Shown: positions 52,611 to 61,387 of the stretch, in pieces | How the letters are laid out: every line of letters starts with the position of its first letter | Position numbering within the stretch: the stretch's first letter is position 1 | Assembly: GCA_051061015.1 (NCBI GenBank) | Contig: JBPFEG010000050.1 | Span: forward strand, 13,176-77,175 | Length of the DNA stretch: 64,000 bases | Direction: 5' to 3' | From: Methylomicrobium sp051061015 | GTDB taxonomy: Bacteria > Pseudomonadota > Gammaproteobacteria > Methylococcales > Methylomonadaceae | Translations under genes and position numbers: made by a program | Notes under the pieces: model-generated | Database searches by the model: none | Told to the model about the DNA's origin: nothing | What the model saw: only the letters and a program-made list of their open reading frames with translations

Positions 52611-53531
52611 ATGGTGAAATTATTGTGGGCCGGAGCACTGGTTCTGGGATTTGCTGCGCCGCTCGCGGCTCAAGAATATGAAGACCATAACAAGATGCTG
52701 ATGGATCACGGCGCCGGCCATTTGATGGATATGGGCGGCGGGATGGTAATGGGGCAGAATACCGATACGCTGCCCGGCGGTTGCGATAAAATTTCGGAAA
52801 CGAAAGAAATTACGGTTCATGCCGGACACAAATATGCCGAAAAATTTCCGGGCAGAATGTTTGCGTTCGATCTCCAGGAATATCAGTTCAAGCCCTGCAC
52901 CAAATTGACAGTGCACTTTATCAATGAGGATAGCATCAGGCATCAATGGATGATGCATGGTTTACCGAAATACCTCTATCCGAAAGGCATGTTTCACCTG
53001 GAAGTCAGCGGTCCTGCCAAGATTTCCGGCACCTTGATTCTGCCGCCGGGCGACAAAACCTATCTGGTGCATTGCGACATCGCTCAGCATATGGAAAAAG
53101 GCATGAAGGCGCAGCTGAAAGTCGGCGCGGGCAGCGGCGATTTGCCGAGCATTCCGGGCGTAACCGCTCTCGAAATTGCCGATGACTATGCCGGCAGCGG
53201 AATTCCAGTCATTGCCAAACCGGCTGCGACGCCTGCTGCTTCGACGCCTTCAGCTACACCTGGTACATCATCGCCTGCGGCTTCTGCTGTGCCGGCGCCG
53301 ACGGCTCAACAAGAGGATTCATTCGTTTCCGGAATTACCGTGATCGGGCTCGCCATCGGCTTATTGCTGGCTCCGGTATTGGCGCGTACTTTCAAAGGCA
53401 TGACGTTTTCCGAAGCGGTTACGCATGCGTTCGTATTGCTGCGTCGTTTTATCGAGTTGCTGCTGGGATGGGTTGCCAAACTGGTCAAAATGATTTCGTC
53501 GAATAAGTCGAAGATGTTGCCTCGCGGCTAA
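52611..53531 (+). CDS. Exported cupredoxin-domain copper-binding protein
   Basis: A 306-residue protein with a signal peptide (LLWAGALVLGFAAPLAAQ). A His/Met-rich segment follows (HNKMLMDHGAGHLMDMGGGM). The cupredoxin-like domain (about residues 70-180) has His in SIRHQWMMHG and the type 1 copper pattern Cys-x4-His-x4-Met in HCDIAQHMEKGM. A Pro/Ala/Ser/Thr linker leads to a transmembrane helix (ITVIGLAIGLLLAPVLA) near residue 260. It may transfer or store copper, or act in electron transfer; the exact role is not known. Confidence 0.72.
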   Translation: MVKLLWAGALVLGFAAPLAAQEYEDHNKMLMDHGAGHLMDMGGGMVMGQNTDTLPGGCDKISETKEITVHAGHKYAEKFPGRMFAFDLQEYQFKPCTKLTVHFINEDSIRHQWMMHGLPKYLYPKGMFHLEVSGPAKISGTLILPPGDKTYLVHCDIAQHMEKGMKAQLKVGAGSGDLPSIPGVTALEIADDYAGSGIPVIAKPAATPAASTPSATPGTSSPAASAVPAPTAQQEDSFVSGITVIGLAIGLLLAPVLARTFKGMTFSEAVTHAFVLLRRFIELLLGWVAKLVKMISSNKSKMLPRG

Positions 53532-53552
53532 TCTTTTGTTAAACCCATCGGA

Positions 53553-53587
53553 CCCCTGCTGTAATCTGCATGCAGGGGTTTTTATTG
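53553..53587 (+). terminator. Rho-independent terminator after the copper-type pair
   Basis: An 8-base stem, ACCCCTGC / GCAGGGGT (53553-53560 and 53573-53580), has a loop of twelve bases and is followed by TTTTATT. It lies about 20 bases after the stop. Confidence 0.8.
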
Positions 53588-53597
53588 AGAATTAGAA

Positions 53598-54020
53598 ATG
53601 CAAGAAGCCTGGCTTGAAATTGGCGGCTTGTTTATCAGCGCCTTTGTATCCGCAACGATCGCGCCTGGCGGCTCCGAGGCTGTACTGGCTTATTTGATCG
53701 CGGAAGGGCGGCAGGCGCTGCCTCTGGTGGGTATTGCGACGCTCGGAAATACCCTCGGCGCGATGACGACCTGGGGGTTAGGCGTATTGGCCGCGAAGCG
53801 TTATCCCGTGGCGTCGCTATTGCCGGAGAAATCACAAAAAGCGCTGGACGTCATAAGAAAACGTGGCATCTGGGCGTTGTTTCTTTCCTGGCTGCCGGTT
53901 GTCGGCGATGCGCTGTGCTTCGCGGGAGGCTGGCTGAAATTGCCGCTGGTGACCGGGGCTCTGATCATTCTGCTCGGCAAGCTCGGCCGCTATGCAGCCA
54001 TTGCCTGGGTGTTCGGCTAA
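53598..54020 (+). CDS. YqaA family (SNARE-associated/DedA-like) membrane protein
   Basis: A 140-residue integral membrane protein similar to E. coli YqaA. GGLFISAFVSATIAPGGSEA and ATLGNTLGAMTTWGLG lie in the first two helices, and FLSWLPVVGDALCFAGGWL in the third, a pattern shared with the DedA/SNARE-associated superfamily. Such proteins are linked to membrane homeostasis. About 140 bases separate it from the next gene. Confidence 0.85.
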   Translation: MQEAWLEIGGLFISAFVSATIAPGGSEAVLAYLIAEGRQALPLVGIATLGNTLGAMTTWGLGVLAAKRYPVASLLPEKSQKALDVIRKRGIWALFLSWLPVVGDALCFAGGWLKLPLVTGALIILLGKLGRYAAIAWVFG

Positions 54021-54074
54021 CATTGTCGAGCCCGCGCGTTTCGGATGCCTTTTCAAAGAAAAAATTAAGCCGCT

Positions 54075-54105
54075 ACTCGATTCTTTACCGGTAAAGCGAT
54101 CGAGT
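54075..54105 (+). terminator. Hairpin after yqaA (possible terminator)
   Basis: ACTCGAT...ATCGAGT enclose a perfect 14-base palindrome, CTTTACCGGTAAAG (54083-54096). The T-run is short (TTTGAC), so termination would be weak. Confidence 0.35.
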
Positions 54106-54165
54106 TTGACTGGATGGGCTGGCCTGGGGCGAGCCTAATAAATAAAATAAACCATTGAGGTGCAT

Positions 54166-54948
54166 GTGTTACGCCATTTTCCAAAGGCAGGGGGTATCTA
54201 TACCCATCGAAAACGCGATTATTTCATTGCAGGGTTTACGTTTTTTTGTGTTGCAGTCTGTCTGCTCAGTGATGCGAATGCGAGCATCGAAAAACAGAAT
54301 GCGCTGGGCGTTTGCGGCTGGGTGTTTTTGATCGGTCTGTTATTGGGCGAAAACAAGGAAATCCGCGTACAGGTTGCGATCGCGGTTGCCTTTGCGACAA
54401 TCGGCGAGCATTTCGCCTCCCCTTTCATGGGTGGCTACACTTATCGCTATCATAACGTGCCTGCTTATGTGCCGCCTGGGCACGGTATGGTTTATCTGAC
54501 CGCCGTCGCACTGGCCCGTTCCGGTTTCTTTCAGACCTATGCGCGTGAAATCGCTGCTTTTGTGGTGCTGGTCTGCGGTGCGTGGTCATTGTGGGGTATC
54601 AGTGGCTTCAGCGAGCAAGGCGACTGGGTCGGTGCGCTGCTGTTTGTGGTTTTTCTGGTTTATTTGTTCAAAGGTCGTTCTCCGATGGTGTATCTGGCTG
54701 CATTTTTTATCACTACCTGGTTAGAACTGATCGGCACCGCGGCCGGCACCTGGAAATGGGCTGCAATCGATCCCGTTTTAAAATTGCCGCAGGGCAATCC
54801 GCCTAGTGGTGTCGCTGCCTGGTATTGTCTGGTCGATGCCGTTGCGCTCGGCGGTGCGCCGCGCGTGTTTGCGATCGCCAAAACGTTGGGTGCGCGTTTG
54901 CGGGCCAGGTCGAACAAAAGTGTCTGGCAGGGTGCGGGCAGCGAATAA
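54166..54948 (+). CDS. Polytopic membrane protein, unknown
   Basis: About 260 residues with around seven hydrophobic segments. Conserved-looking loops are GEHFASPFMGGYTYRYHNVP near residue 85 and LELIGTAAGTWKWAAIDP near residue 190; the latter is loosely like carotenoid-type membrane enzymes. I cannot assign a family. The start is GTG; the one at 54166 has GAGG five bases upstream, while another GTG lies at 54160. It stops 13 bases before the glycosyltransferase gene. Confidence 0.55.
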   Translation: MLRHFPKAGGIYTHRKRDYFIAGFTFFCVAVCLLSDANASIEKQNALGVCGWVFLIGLLLGENKEIRVQVAIAVAFATIGEHFASPFMGGYTYRYHNVPAYVPPGHGMVYLTAVALARSGFFQTYAREIAAFVVLVCGAWSLWGISGFSEQGDWVGALLFVVFLVYLFKGRSPMVYLAAFFITTWLELIGTAAGTWKWAAIDPVLKLPQGNPPSGVAAWYCLVDAVALGGAPRVFAIAKTLGARLRARSNKSVWQGAGSE

Positions 54949-54961
54949 CGGGGCCGCGCCC

Positions 54962-56047
54962 ATGGTAAAAGCTCATTCCTTGAGGCGGCCGCCTGCCAGA
55001 ATTTTGCTGATCGCGATGCGGTTTCTCGGCGATGCCCTGCTGACGACGCCGCTAATCCATTCGCTGAAACAAGCCTTTCCCGATGCCGGGATCGATGTCC
55101 TGGTTTTTCGCAATACCGCCGGGATGTTCGAAGGCAATCCCGATATCGATCAAATCATCACGACGCCCAATCGCCCGAAATTCCGGGACTACCTGGCGCT
55201 TATTCCGCGCATTTTCAGACGTTATGATTTGGCGCTTGCGGTGCAGGCCGGCGATCGTCCTTTTATTTACACCCTGTTGGCGGCGCCATGCCGGGTCGCG
55301 ACCGTACCGGCTAGGCGCGCAACCGGATGGTGGAAGCGTTATTTTCTCAGCGGCTATGCCGAGCATGATAACGAAACTACGCATACGGTTCTACAGAACC
55401 TGAAGCTGGCGGATGTGCTCCGGATACCTCGCAGTCATGCCTTGATTTCCCCGCGCAGCGAATCGGCAGGATCATTACCGCTATTATCCAAAGGCCAGGC
55501 GTATGCGGTGCTACACCCCTATCCGCAGTGGGCTTACAAGCAGTGGACGAAAGAAGGGTGGCTCGAAATTGCCTGCTCTCTGCACCGGAATGGGATGCGA
55601 CTGGTACTCTCGGGCGGCTCTGCGGAGGAGGAAGTCAATTATCTTAATGAACTTCAAAGCATTCTGCCGGAAGATACCCTCAATCTGGCGGGGCAGGTTA
55701 CATTAGCCGAATTGACGGGTATCATCGCAAATGCCAAATGTTTCATCGGACCCGATACGGGCATTACTCATCTGGCTGCGGCGACCGGGGTGCCGGTCAT
55801 TGCGCTTTTCGGCCCGACCAATCCGGTAAAATGGGCGCCTTGGCCGTATGGTTACCGACAGGACCAGAATCCGTTCGGAAAATCCGGCGATCAGCAGGTT
55901 AATAACGTGTATCTGATCCAGGGTAAAGGCGAGTGTGTGCCGTGCGATCTGGAGGGTTGCGAGCGGCATCGGTTGAGCCGCAGCGCCTGCCTTGATCAAT
56001 TGCCGGCTCAGCGCGTGATCGAAGCAATAGGGCAGGTATTGCACTAA
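54962..56047 (+). CDS. Glycosyltransferase family 9 (heptosyltransferase)
   Basis: A 361-residue GT-B enzyme of family 9, which adds heptose from ADP-heptose to lipopolysaccharide inner core. The N-terminal ILLIAMRFLGDALLTTPLIH, the FPDAGIDVLVF region and the C-terminal FIGPDTGITHLAAATGVPVIALFGPTNP near residue 262 are characteristic. The ATG at 54962 follows the upstream membrane gene by 13 bases; a longer in-frame start exists but overlaps that gene deeply. Which heptosyltransferase (WaaC, F or Q type) it is cannot be told. Confidence 0.87.
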   Translation: MVKAHSLRRPPARILLIAMRFLGDALLTTPLIHSLKQAFPDAGIDVLVFRNTAGMFEGNPDIDQIITTPNRPKFRDYLALIPRIFRRYDLALAVQAGDRPFIYTLLAAPCRVATVPARRATGWWKRYFLSGYAEHDNETTHTVLQNLKLADVLRIPRSHALISPRSESAGSLPLLSKGQAYAVLHPYPQWAYKQWTKEGWLEIACSLHRNGMRLVLSGGSAEEEVNYLNELQSILPEDTLNLAGQVTLAELTGIIANAKCFIGPDTGITHLAAATGVPVIALFGPTNPVKWAPWPYGYRQDQNPFGKSGDQQVNNVYLIQGKGECVPCDLEGCERHRLSRSACLDQLPAQRVIEAIGQVLH

Positions 56048-56171
56048 CATTTGACGGGATTATCCATCCCGTTAATTGAGCAGATCCCGCAGGTGAATCA
56101 CTGGTAGATCAGCGAACATTTTTTTCACGGCTAAGCTACAATAACTCGCCCTTTTCTTTATAGCAAAGAAA

Positions 56172-57416
56172 GTGCCGATTTTTACATTAAGCATGCAGAT
56201 ATTATCCAAAATAGATTTGCCTTCGCGCTCTCGGGAACTGCTTTTGAACTGGGGCGGTATCGTCGTGGCGCTGTTCCTCGTTGGGATTTATTTTTCGACT
56301 GCGGCAGCGATGGTTGCTTCGGTCGTCGTCGGTTTGCTGTGGGTACTGTCGGCTCAATTCATCAGCTTGCCCGTTATATTGAAGCGTCAACCCGTTGCGG
56401 CTTGGTCTCTGATGCTGTTCGGCTGCCTGGTCGTCGGACTGGCTTATGGCAATGCTCCGCATGATGATGCCTTGGCGTCGCTGAAAAAATACCGGGAGTT
56501 ACTTTTCATTCCGATATTGATTCCCTTATTGAGTAAGGCTCAATATCGCGACCGCGTATGGCAAGCTTTTGTGATTGCCTCGGTGTTCTCCCTGGTGATT
56601 TCTTTTTTGATGAGTCTGGGCATCCTGGAAACGACCTCATTCCACGGTCCTTCTTTGAAAAGCCGGATTACTCACGGCATTTTTATCGGTTTTTTTGCTT
56701 TTTACTGCTTGCATAGATCAACAGACGGCGGGAATTACGCGCGACTGTACCTTGCCTTGTTTGTAGCCGCTATCTTCAACATTTTTTTTGTCGTTGAAGG
56801 GCGCACCGGTCAATTGCTCGCCCTGGTATTAATAGCGCTGTTTGCAGTGCAGCGATTCGGGCTCAAAGCGCGATTATTGACGGGTATGGCCCTGATAGTT
56901 TTTCTGGGATTGTTTCTGGGCTTTTCGCAGAAGGCCGAACGAGTTTTGGAAGGCATCGAAAATACCCAGGCGTACATGCAGGAAAAACCTGAACAGGCCG
57001 ACTCGTCGATGGGTCAGCGCTATACGTTCTGGAAGTATTCGGTCAAGCTGATGGCCGACAAGCCGTTGCTGGGCTACGGTACCGGCAGCTTCGCTCAGGA
57101 GTATGCGCAGATTGCCCAAGGGGAACGCTTTCTGGCGCATCATCCGCATAATGAATTTTTGTTTATCGGCGTGCAGTTGGGTTTACTGGGGCTGATTCCT
57201 TATCTCGGATTCCTGATTAGTCAGTTTTATGAATCGCGTAAACTACCCGAACGTGAAAAATGGCTTGCGCAAGGGCTAGTGACTGCTTTGCTGATTACCA
57301 GTCTTTTTAATACTCCGATTTATGATCACACCGAAGGTCACTGGTTTGCTGTAATGATTGCGCTTTGTTTTGCAGCGCTAAAATCCGGGCAAAAGACAGG
57401 CGCTGGCGATGCTTAG
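56172..57416 (+). CDS. O-antigen ligase / Wzy-type polymerase-like membrane protein
   Basis: A 414-residue polytopic membrane protein (about ten to eleven hydrophobic segments) of the O-antigen ligase superfamily. The periplasmic loop has EGRTGQLLALVL near residue 210 and the HHPHNEFLFIGVQLGLLGL motif near residue 322, a WaaL/Wzy hallmark. Either ligation of O-chain to the core or polymerisation is possible; its place in the core locus favours WaaL. The start is a GTG at 56172; an ATG at 56193 is an alternative. Its stop overlaps the next gene. Confidence 0.82.
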   Translation: MPIFTLSMQILSKIDLPSRSRELLLNWGGIVVALFLVGIYFSTAAAMVASVVVGLLWVLSAQFISLPVILKRQPVAAWSLMLFGCLVVGLAYGNAPHDDALASLKKYRELLFIPILIPLLSKAQYRDRVWQAFVIASVFSLVISFLMSLGILETTSFHGPSLKSRITHGIFIGFFAFYCLHRSTDGGNYARLYLALFVAAIFNIFFVVEGRTGQLLALVLIALFAVQRFGLKARLLTGMALIVFLGLFLGFSQKAERVLEGIENTQAYMQEKPEQADSSMGQRYTFWKYSVKLMADKPLLGYGTGSFAQEYAQIAQGERFLAHHPHNEFLFIGVQLGLLGLIPYLGFLISQFYESRKLPEREKWLAQGLVTALLITSLFNTPIYDHTEGHWFAVMIALCFAALKSGQKTGAGDA

Positions 57417-58161
57417 TGTGATCATCATTACGAAAAACGAGGCGGCGCATATCGGTCGATGTCTGGAGTCGGTCAGTTGGGTGGACGAGATCGTCGTGTT
57501 CGATTCCGGCAGCAGCGACGAGACGGTCACGATTTGCCGGCAGTATACCGACAAGGTTTTCGAAACCGACTGGCCCGGCTTTGGCATACAGAAGCAGCGC
57601 GCATTGGAAAAAACGCAAGGTGATTGGGTATTGTCGATCGATGCGGATGAGGTGGTGACGCCTGCATTGAGAGAGGAAATTGAAAAGGCAATCGGCGTTT
57701 CGCAGTTCGACGGTTATGAAATTCCTCGGCTGTCCGATTATTGCGGACGGTCAATCCGGCATGGGGGGTGGTGGCCGGATCATGTGCTGAGGCTATTTCG
57801 CCGTGACAGGGGGCAATTTACCGACTCGGCGGTGCACGAGAGGGTAATCGTTCAGGGCGATATTGGTCGCTTGCAATCGCCGCTGCTGCACGAGGCGTTT
57901 GTAAATCTGGATGAAGTGCTGCACAAGGTGAACAGTTATTCGACCCTGGGTGCGAAAATGCTTTATCAAAAGGGTATTCGCTCTTCCCTGGGCAAAGCGG
58001 TCTTGAAGGGATTTTGGACTTTTTTTCGGACTTATTTCCTCAAGGCCTCCCTGCTGGATGGCCGCCAGGGATTCATGCTGGCCGTATCGAATGCAGAAGG
58101 CGCATATTATAAATATCTGAAGCTGTGGGAACTGCAGGCACGCAGCCGTAATTACCCATGA
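57409..58161 (+). CDS. Glycosyltransferase family 2, WaaE/KdtX-like
   Basis: A 250-residue GT-A enzyme. The family 2 motifs are SVIIITKNEAAHI at the N-terminus, IVVFDSGSSDETV near residue 28, and WVLSIDADEVVTP (DxD) near residue 80. The C-terminal half with HGGWWPDHVLRLFRRDRGQF is typical of the WaaE/KdtX group, which adds a sugar (often glucose) to the inner core heptose. The ATG overlaps the upstream ligase gene and the stop overlaps the next gene. Confidence 0.82.
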   Translation: MLSVIIITKNEAAHIGRCLESVSWVDEIVVFDSGSSDETVTICRQYTDKVFETDWPGFGIQKQRALEKTQGDWVLSIDADEVVTPALREEIEKAIGVSQFDGYEIPRLSDYCGRSIRHGGWWPDHVLRLFRRDRGQFTDSAVHERVIVQGDIGRLQSPLLHEAFVNLDEVLHKVNSYSTLGAKMLYQKGIRSSLGKAVLKGFWTFFRTYFLKASLLDGRQGFMLAVSNAEGAYYKYLKLWELQARSRNYP

Positions 58162-58994
58162 ATCTGATCTCCGTTATTGTCACGACCTATAACTGGCCGG
58201 AAGCGTTGCAGCTTTGCCTTGCAAGTTTATTTGCTCAAACCGATCGCAATTTTGAAATCCTCATTGCCGATGACGGCTCCCGGCCCGAGAATCTCGAAAA
58301 AACGCGGAGCTATTGCGCTTCCGCACCGGTTCCTATCGAATACATTCATCATGAAGATCGCGGCTTTCGCGCCGGTACGGTCCGCAACAAGGCGGTGGCT
58401 AAAAGCCGCGGCGATTATCTGCTGTTCGTCGACGGCGATTGCCTGATGAAACCCGATTTTATTTCTCGGCATCGTCAATTGGCTGAGGCGGGCTATTTCG
58501 TGCCCGGTAACCGGATCTTGCTGAGCCAAGCTTTCACCGCCGAAGTGCTGATCAGGCAGACGCCGCTTTATCTGTACCATTGGGCTTATTTTTGGGGGCT
58601 TCGGCTTCAGGGCAAGATCAACCGGATTTCCGCGCTGCTGCAACTGCCGCTCGGCAAATTGAGATATCTGCAGCCTCACAAATGGGAAAAAGCGATGACC
58701 TGCAACCTGGCTGTGTGGAAAAGCGATTTTATTGCCGCGAACGGCTTCGACGAATTGTTCGAAGGCTGGGGCTACGAAGATTCCGACCTGGTGATTCGTC
58801 TGATTCATGCCGGCGTCATGCGCAAGGAAGGTCGCTTTGCGGTGCCGGTATTGCATTTATGGCATCCGCACAATGACAAAAGCCGCCAGGACATGAATTA
58901 TCAGCGGTTGATGCAGCGGCTGGCGCGGAAGGACTTTAAAGTCGCCGAGCGCGGGGTCACGCAATATCTGCCTGAGCCTGTCTCGCCAACATGA
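58158..58994 (+). CDS. Glycosyltransferase family 2 (core sugar transferase)
   Basis: A 278-residue GT-A enzyme. The nucleotide-sugar motif is SVIVTTYNWPEALQLCLASL at the N-terminus, the ADDGS region is near residue 36, and FVDGDCLMKPDF (DxD) near residue 95. The C-terminal half has FDELFEGWGYEDSDLVIRLIHAGV near residue 198, which matches family members that carry a galactosyltransferase-type C-domain. It overlaps both neighbours by four bases, so it belongs to the core operon. Confidence 0.83.
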   Translation: MNLISVIVTTYNWPEALQLCLASLFAQTDRNFEILIADDGSRPENLEKTRSYCASAPVPIEYIHHEDRGFRAGTVRNKAVAKSRGDYLLFVDGDCLMKPDFISRHRQLAEAGYFVPGNRILLSQAFTAEVLIRQTPLYLYHWAYFWGLRLQGKINRISALLQLPLGKLRYLQPHKWEKAMTCNLAVWKSDFIAANGFDELFEGWGYEDSDLVIRLIHAGVMRKEGRFAVPVLHLWHPHNDKSRQDMNYQRLMQRLARKDFKVAERGVTQYLPEPVSPT

Positions 58995-60781
58995 ATTTAT
59001 CAATGAAAGCCAAAAAAAACAAAACGGAAACACAAAAAGACAGCGCCCAAGTCTACCGGCGTCTGCTGACTTATGTCAGACCGCATCGGGGGCTGTTTCT
59101 GATCAGCTTTGTCGGTTTTCTGCTCTATTCTGGCACGCAAACGCTATTTGCAGCTCTGGTCAAGCATATTATCGACACGCTGCAAACGGAGGCGAGGGAA
59201 GGCATGTATTATCTGCCTCTGCTGTTTAGCGGGCTGATCGTGATTCATGGCATCGGCGCCTACCTCGGCAATTATTTTCTTGCCAAAGTTTCGACCAATG
59301 TCGTTCATGCGTTGCGTTGCCAGATTTTCAACAAATATACCGAACTGCCGACCACCTATTTCGACTCGAACAACAGTGGTTACATGATCGCCCGAATCAC
59401 AAACAATGTCGGCGAAGTGACCCGGGCGACGACCGATTCGGTGCGCACGTTCGTGCGGGAAGGGTTGACCTCAGTCGGGATGATCGCCTATCTGTTCTAT
59501 GCGAACTGGCAATTGTCAATGGTATTCGTCGCGATCACGCCGATCATTGTGCTGCTGGTGACCTATGTCAGTAAGCGCCTGCGCTTGATCAGCAAGCGTA
59601 TTCAGGAATCGGTCGGCGACATGACCCATATCACGTCCGAACTGGTCGGCGGCCATCGGGTTGTGCGCAGTTACGGCGGGGAAGATTACGAAAAACGGCG
59701 TTTTCTCGAAAGCAGCCTGTACAACCGGCAACAGTCGCTGAAGCTTGCGACCACGATGGCGATTCATAACCCATTGATGCAGTTTATCATCGCGATTGCG
59801 TTGTCTGGCCTGATGTATCTGGCGCTGTTTTTCATGCAGAAAGCCAGTGTCGGTGAATTCGTCGGTTATTTGACCGCGGCGTTTTTATTGCCGCGACCGA
59901 TTCGGCAACTCAGCGATGCGAACGGCGAAATTCAGAAAGGTATAGCGGCGGCTGAATCGCTGTTCGAGATTCTGGACGAAAAGGGAGAGCCGGATACGGG
60001 CGATTTTGAAACAATCAGAAGCCAAGGTGCTCTGGAATTCAAAAATCTATCGTTTCGCTATCCCGGGGCTAATGAGTATGCGCTCAAAAACATTAATGTC
60101 AGAATCGAACCAGGCCAGACAGTGGCGCTGGTCGGCGCCTCCGGCGGAGGCAAAAGCACTTTTGCGAACCTGATCCTGCGTTTTTATCCGCATGAGCAGG
60201 GCGAAATCCTGCTCGATGGCGTCGAAATTAATCGGTACAAATTGATTAATTTACGCCGACAGATCGCGTTGGTTACTCAGCAGGTAATTTTGTTTAATGA
60301 CACGATAGCGAATAATATTGCTTATGGGGCGTTGGCCGGCGCAGCTCGGGAGAAAATCGAAACTGCCGCGCGCGATGCCTACGCGCTGGAGTTCGTCGAC
60401 AAGCTCGATCTGAGGCTTGAAACCGAGATCGGCGAGAATGGAGTCAAGCTGTCCGGCGGGCAACGCCAGCGGCTGGCTCTCGCCCGTGCCTTGTTGAAGG
60501 ATGCGCCGATTCTGATCCTCGACGAAGCAACTTCAGCGCTCGATACCGAATCGGAGCGCTACATTCAGGCGGCCCTGCAAAAAGTGATGCAAGGCAGAAC
60601 CACGCTGGTGATTGCACACCGGCTATCGACAATTGAAAATGCTGATATGATCCTGGTGATGGAACAGGGGCGTATCGTCGAGCGCGGCTCGCATCAGGAA
60701 CTGCTCGCGCTGAATGGAGCCTACGCGCGGCTGCATCAAATGCAGATCAAAGAGCCGGTCGAAGCAGACGACATTACCTGA
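58991..60781 (+). CDS. msbA: Lipid A export ATP-binding/permease MsbA
   Basis: A 596-residue half-transporter that flips core-lipid A across the inner membrane. The N-terminal half has about six transmembrane segments. The ATPase domain has Walker A LVGASGGGKST near residue 380, the signature VKLSGGQRQRLALARALL near residue 486 and Walker B ILILDEATSALD near residue 508. The H-loop is in TLVIAHRLSTIE. The start overlaps the upstream transferase gene (ATGA). The neighbouring lipopolysaccharide genes support MsbA rather than another ABC exporter. Confidence 0.93.
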   Translation: MNLSMKAKKNKTETQKDSAQVYRRLLTYVRPHRGLFLISFVGFLLYSGTQTLFAALVKHIIDTLQTEAREGMYYLPLLFSGLIVIHGIGAYLGNYFLAKVSTNVVHALRCQIFNKYTELPTTYFDSNNSGYMIARITNNVGEVTRATTDSVRTFVREGLTSVGMIAYLFYANWQLSMVFVAITPIIVLLVTYVSKRLRLISKRIQESVGDMTHITSELVGGHRVVRSYGGEDYEKRRFLESSLYNRQQSLKLATTMAIHNPLMQFIIAIALSGLMYLALFFMQKASVGEFVGYLTAAFLLPRPIRQLSDANGEIQKGIAAAESLFEILDEKGEPDTGDFETIRSQGALEFKNLSFRYPGANEYALKNINVRIEPGQTVALVGASGGGKSTFANLILRFYPHEQGEILLDGVEINRYKLINLRRQIALVTQQVILFNDTIANNIAYGALAGAAREKIETAARDAYALEFVDKLDLRLETEIGENGVKLSGGQRQRLALARALLKDAPILILDEATSALDTESERYIQAALQKVMQGRTTLVIAHRLSTIENADMILVMEQGRIVERGSHQELLALNGAYARLHQMQIKEPVEADDIT

Positions 60782-60811
60782 TCAAATATTTAATATTGAG
60801 AGGACGTTAAT

Positions 60812-61387
60812 TTGAAAACCTTTACTGCCGAGCTTGAACAGCATCAGGCGATGATCGAAAAGCTCAGAACGCGTGCCGATGTGATTGAGTCGGCGGGTGA
60901 ACTCTTGATCGATACGCTCAGACAGGGCGGCAAAATCCTGCTCTGCGGTAATGGTGGCAGCGCCTCGGACTGCCAGCATATCGCGGCCGAATTTGTGGTC
61001 CGGTACGAGAAACATCGACGCCCATTGGCGGCGATCGCGTTAACGACCGATACCTCGATTCTGACCGCTCATTCGAACGACTATCATTTCGACAGTGTGT
61101 TTGCGCGCCAAGTCGAAGCGCTCGGTCACGAAAATGACTGTCTGATCGCGATTTCGACGTCCGGAACCAGCAAAAACGTGCTGAACGCGGCCGAGACGGC
61201 GATCGACAAAGGCATGGCGGTAATCGGATTGACCGGGTGCGGCGGCGGCTTGCTGGCCGGAATCGCGACGATGTCGGTGGTAGTGCCGGAGCAGATTACC
61301 GCGCGGATTCAGGAAGCGCATATTTTAATCGGGCACTGGTGGTGCGGTTTGGTCGAGGAGGCGTTCAATGATTGCGACCGCGCCTGA
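60812..61387 (+). CDS. gmhA: Sedoheptulose-7-phosphate isomerase GmhA
   Basis: GmhA makes D-glycero-D-manno-heptose 7-phosphate, the first step to ADP-heptose. The protein is 191 residues with a TTG start at 60812; GAGAGGA lies upstream at suitable distance. The SIS fold motif CGNGGSASDCQHIAAEFVVR is near residue 47, and ISTSGTSKNVLNA near residue 115 binds phosphate. It overlaps hldE by 20 bases. Confidence 0.94.
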   Translation: MKTFTAELEQHQAMIEKLRTRADVIESAGELLIDTLRQGGKILLCGNGGSASDCQHIAAEFVVRYEKHRRPLAAIALTTDTSILTAHSNDYHFDSVFARQVEALGHENDCLIAISTSGTSKNVLNAAETAIDKGMAVIGLTGCGGGLLAGIATMSVVVPEQITARIQEAHILIGHWWCGLVEEAFNDCDRA

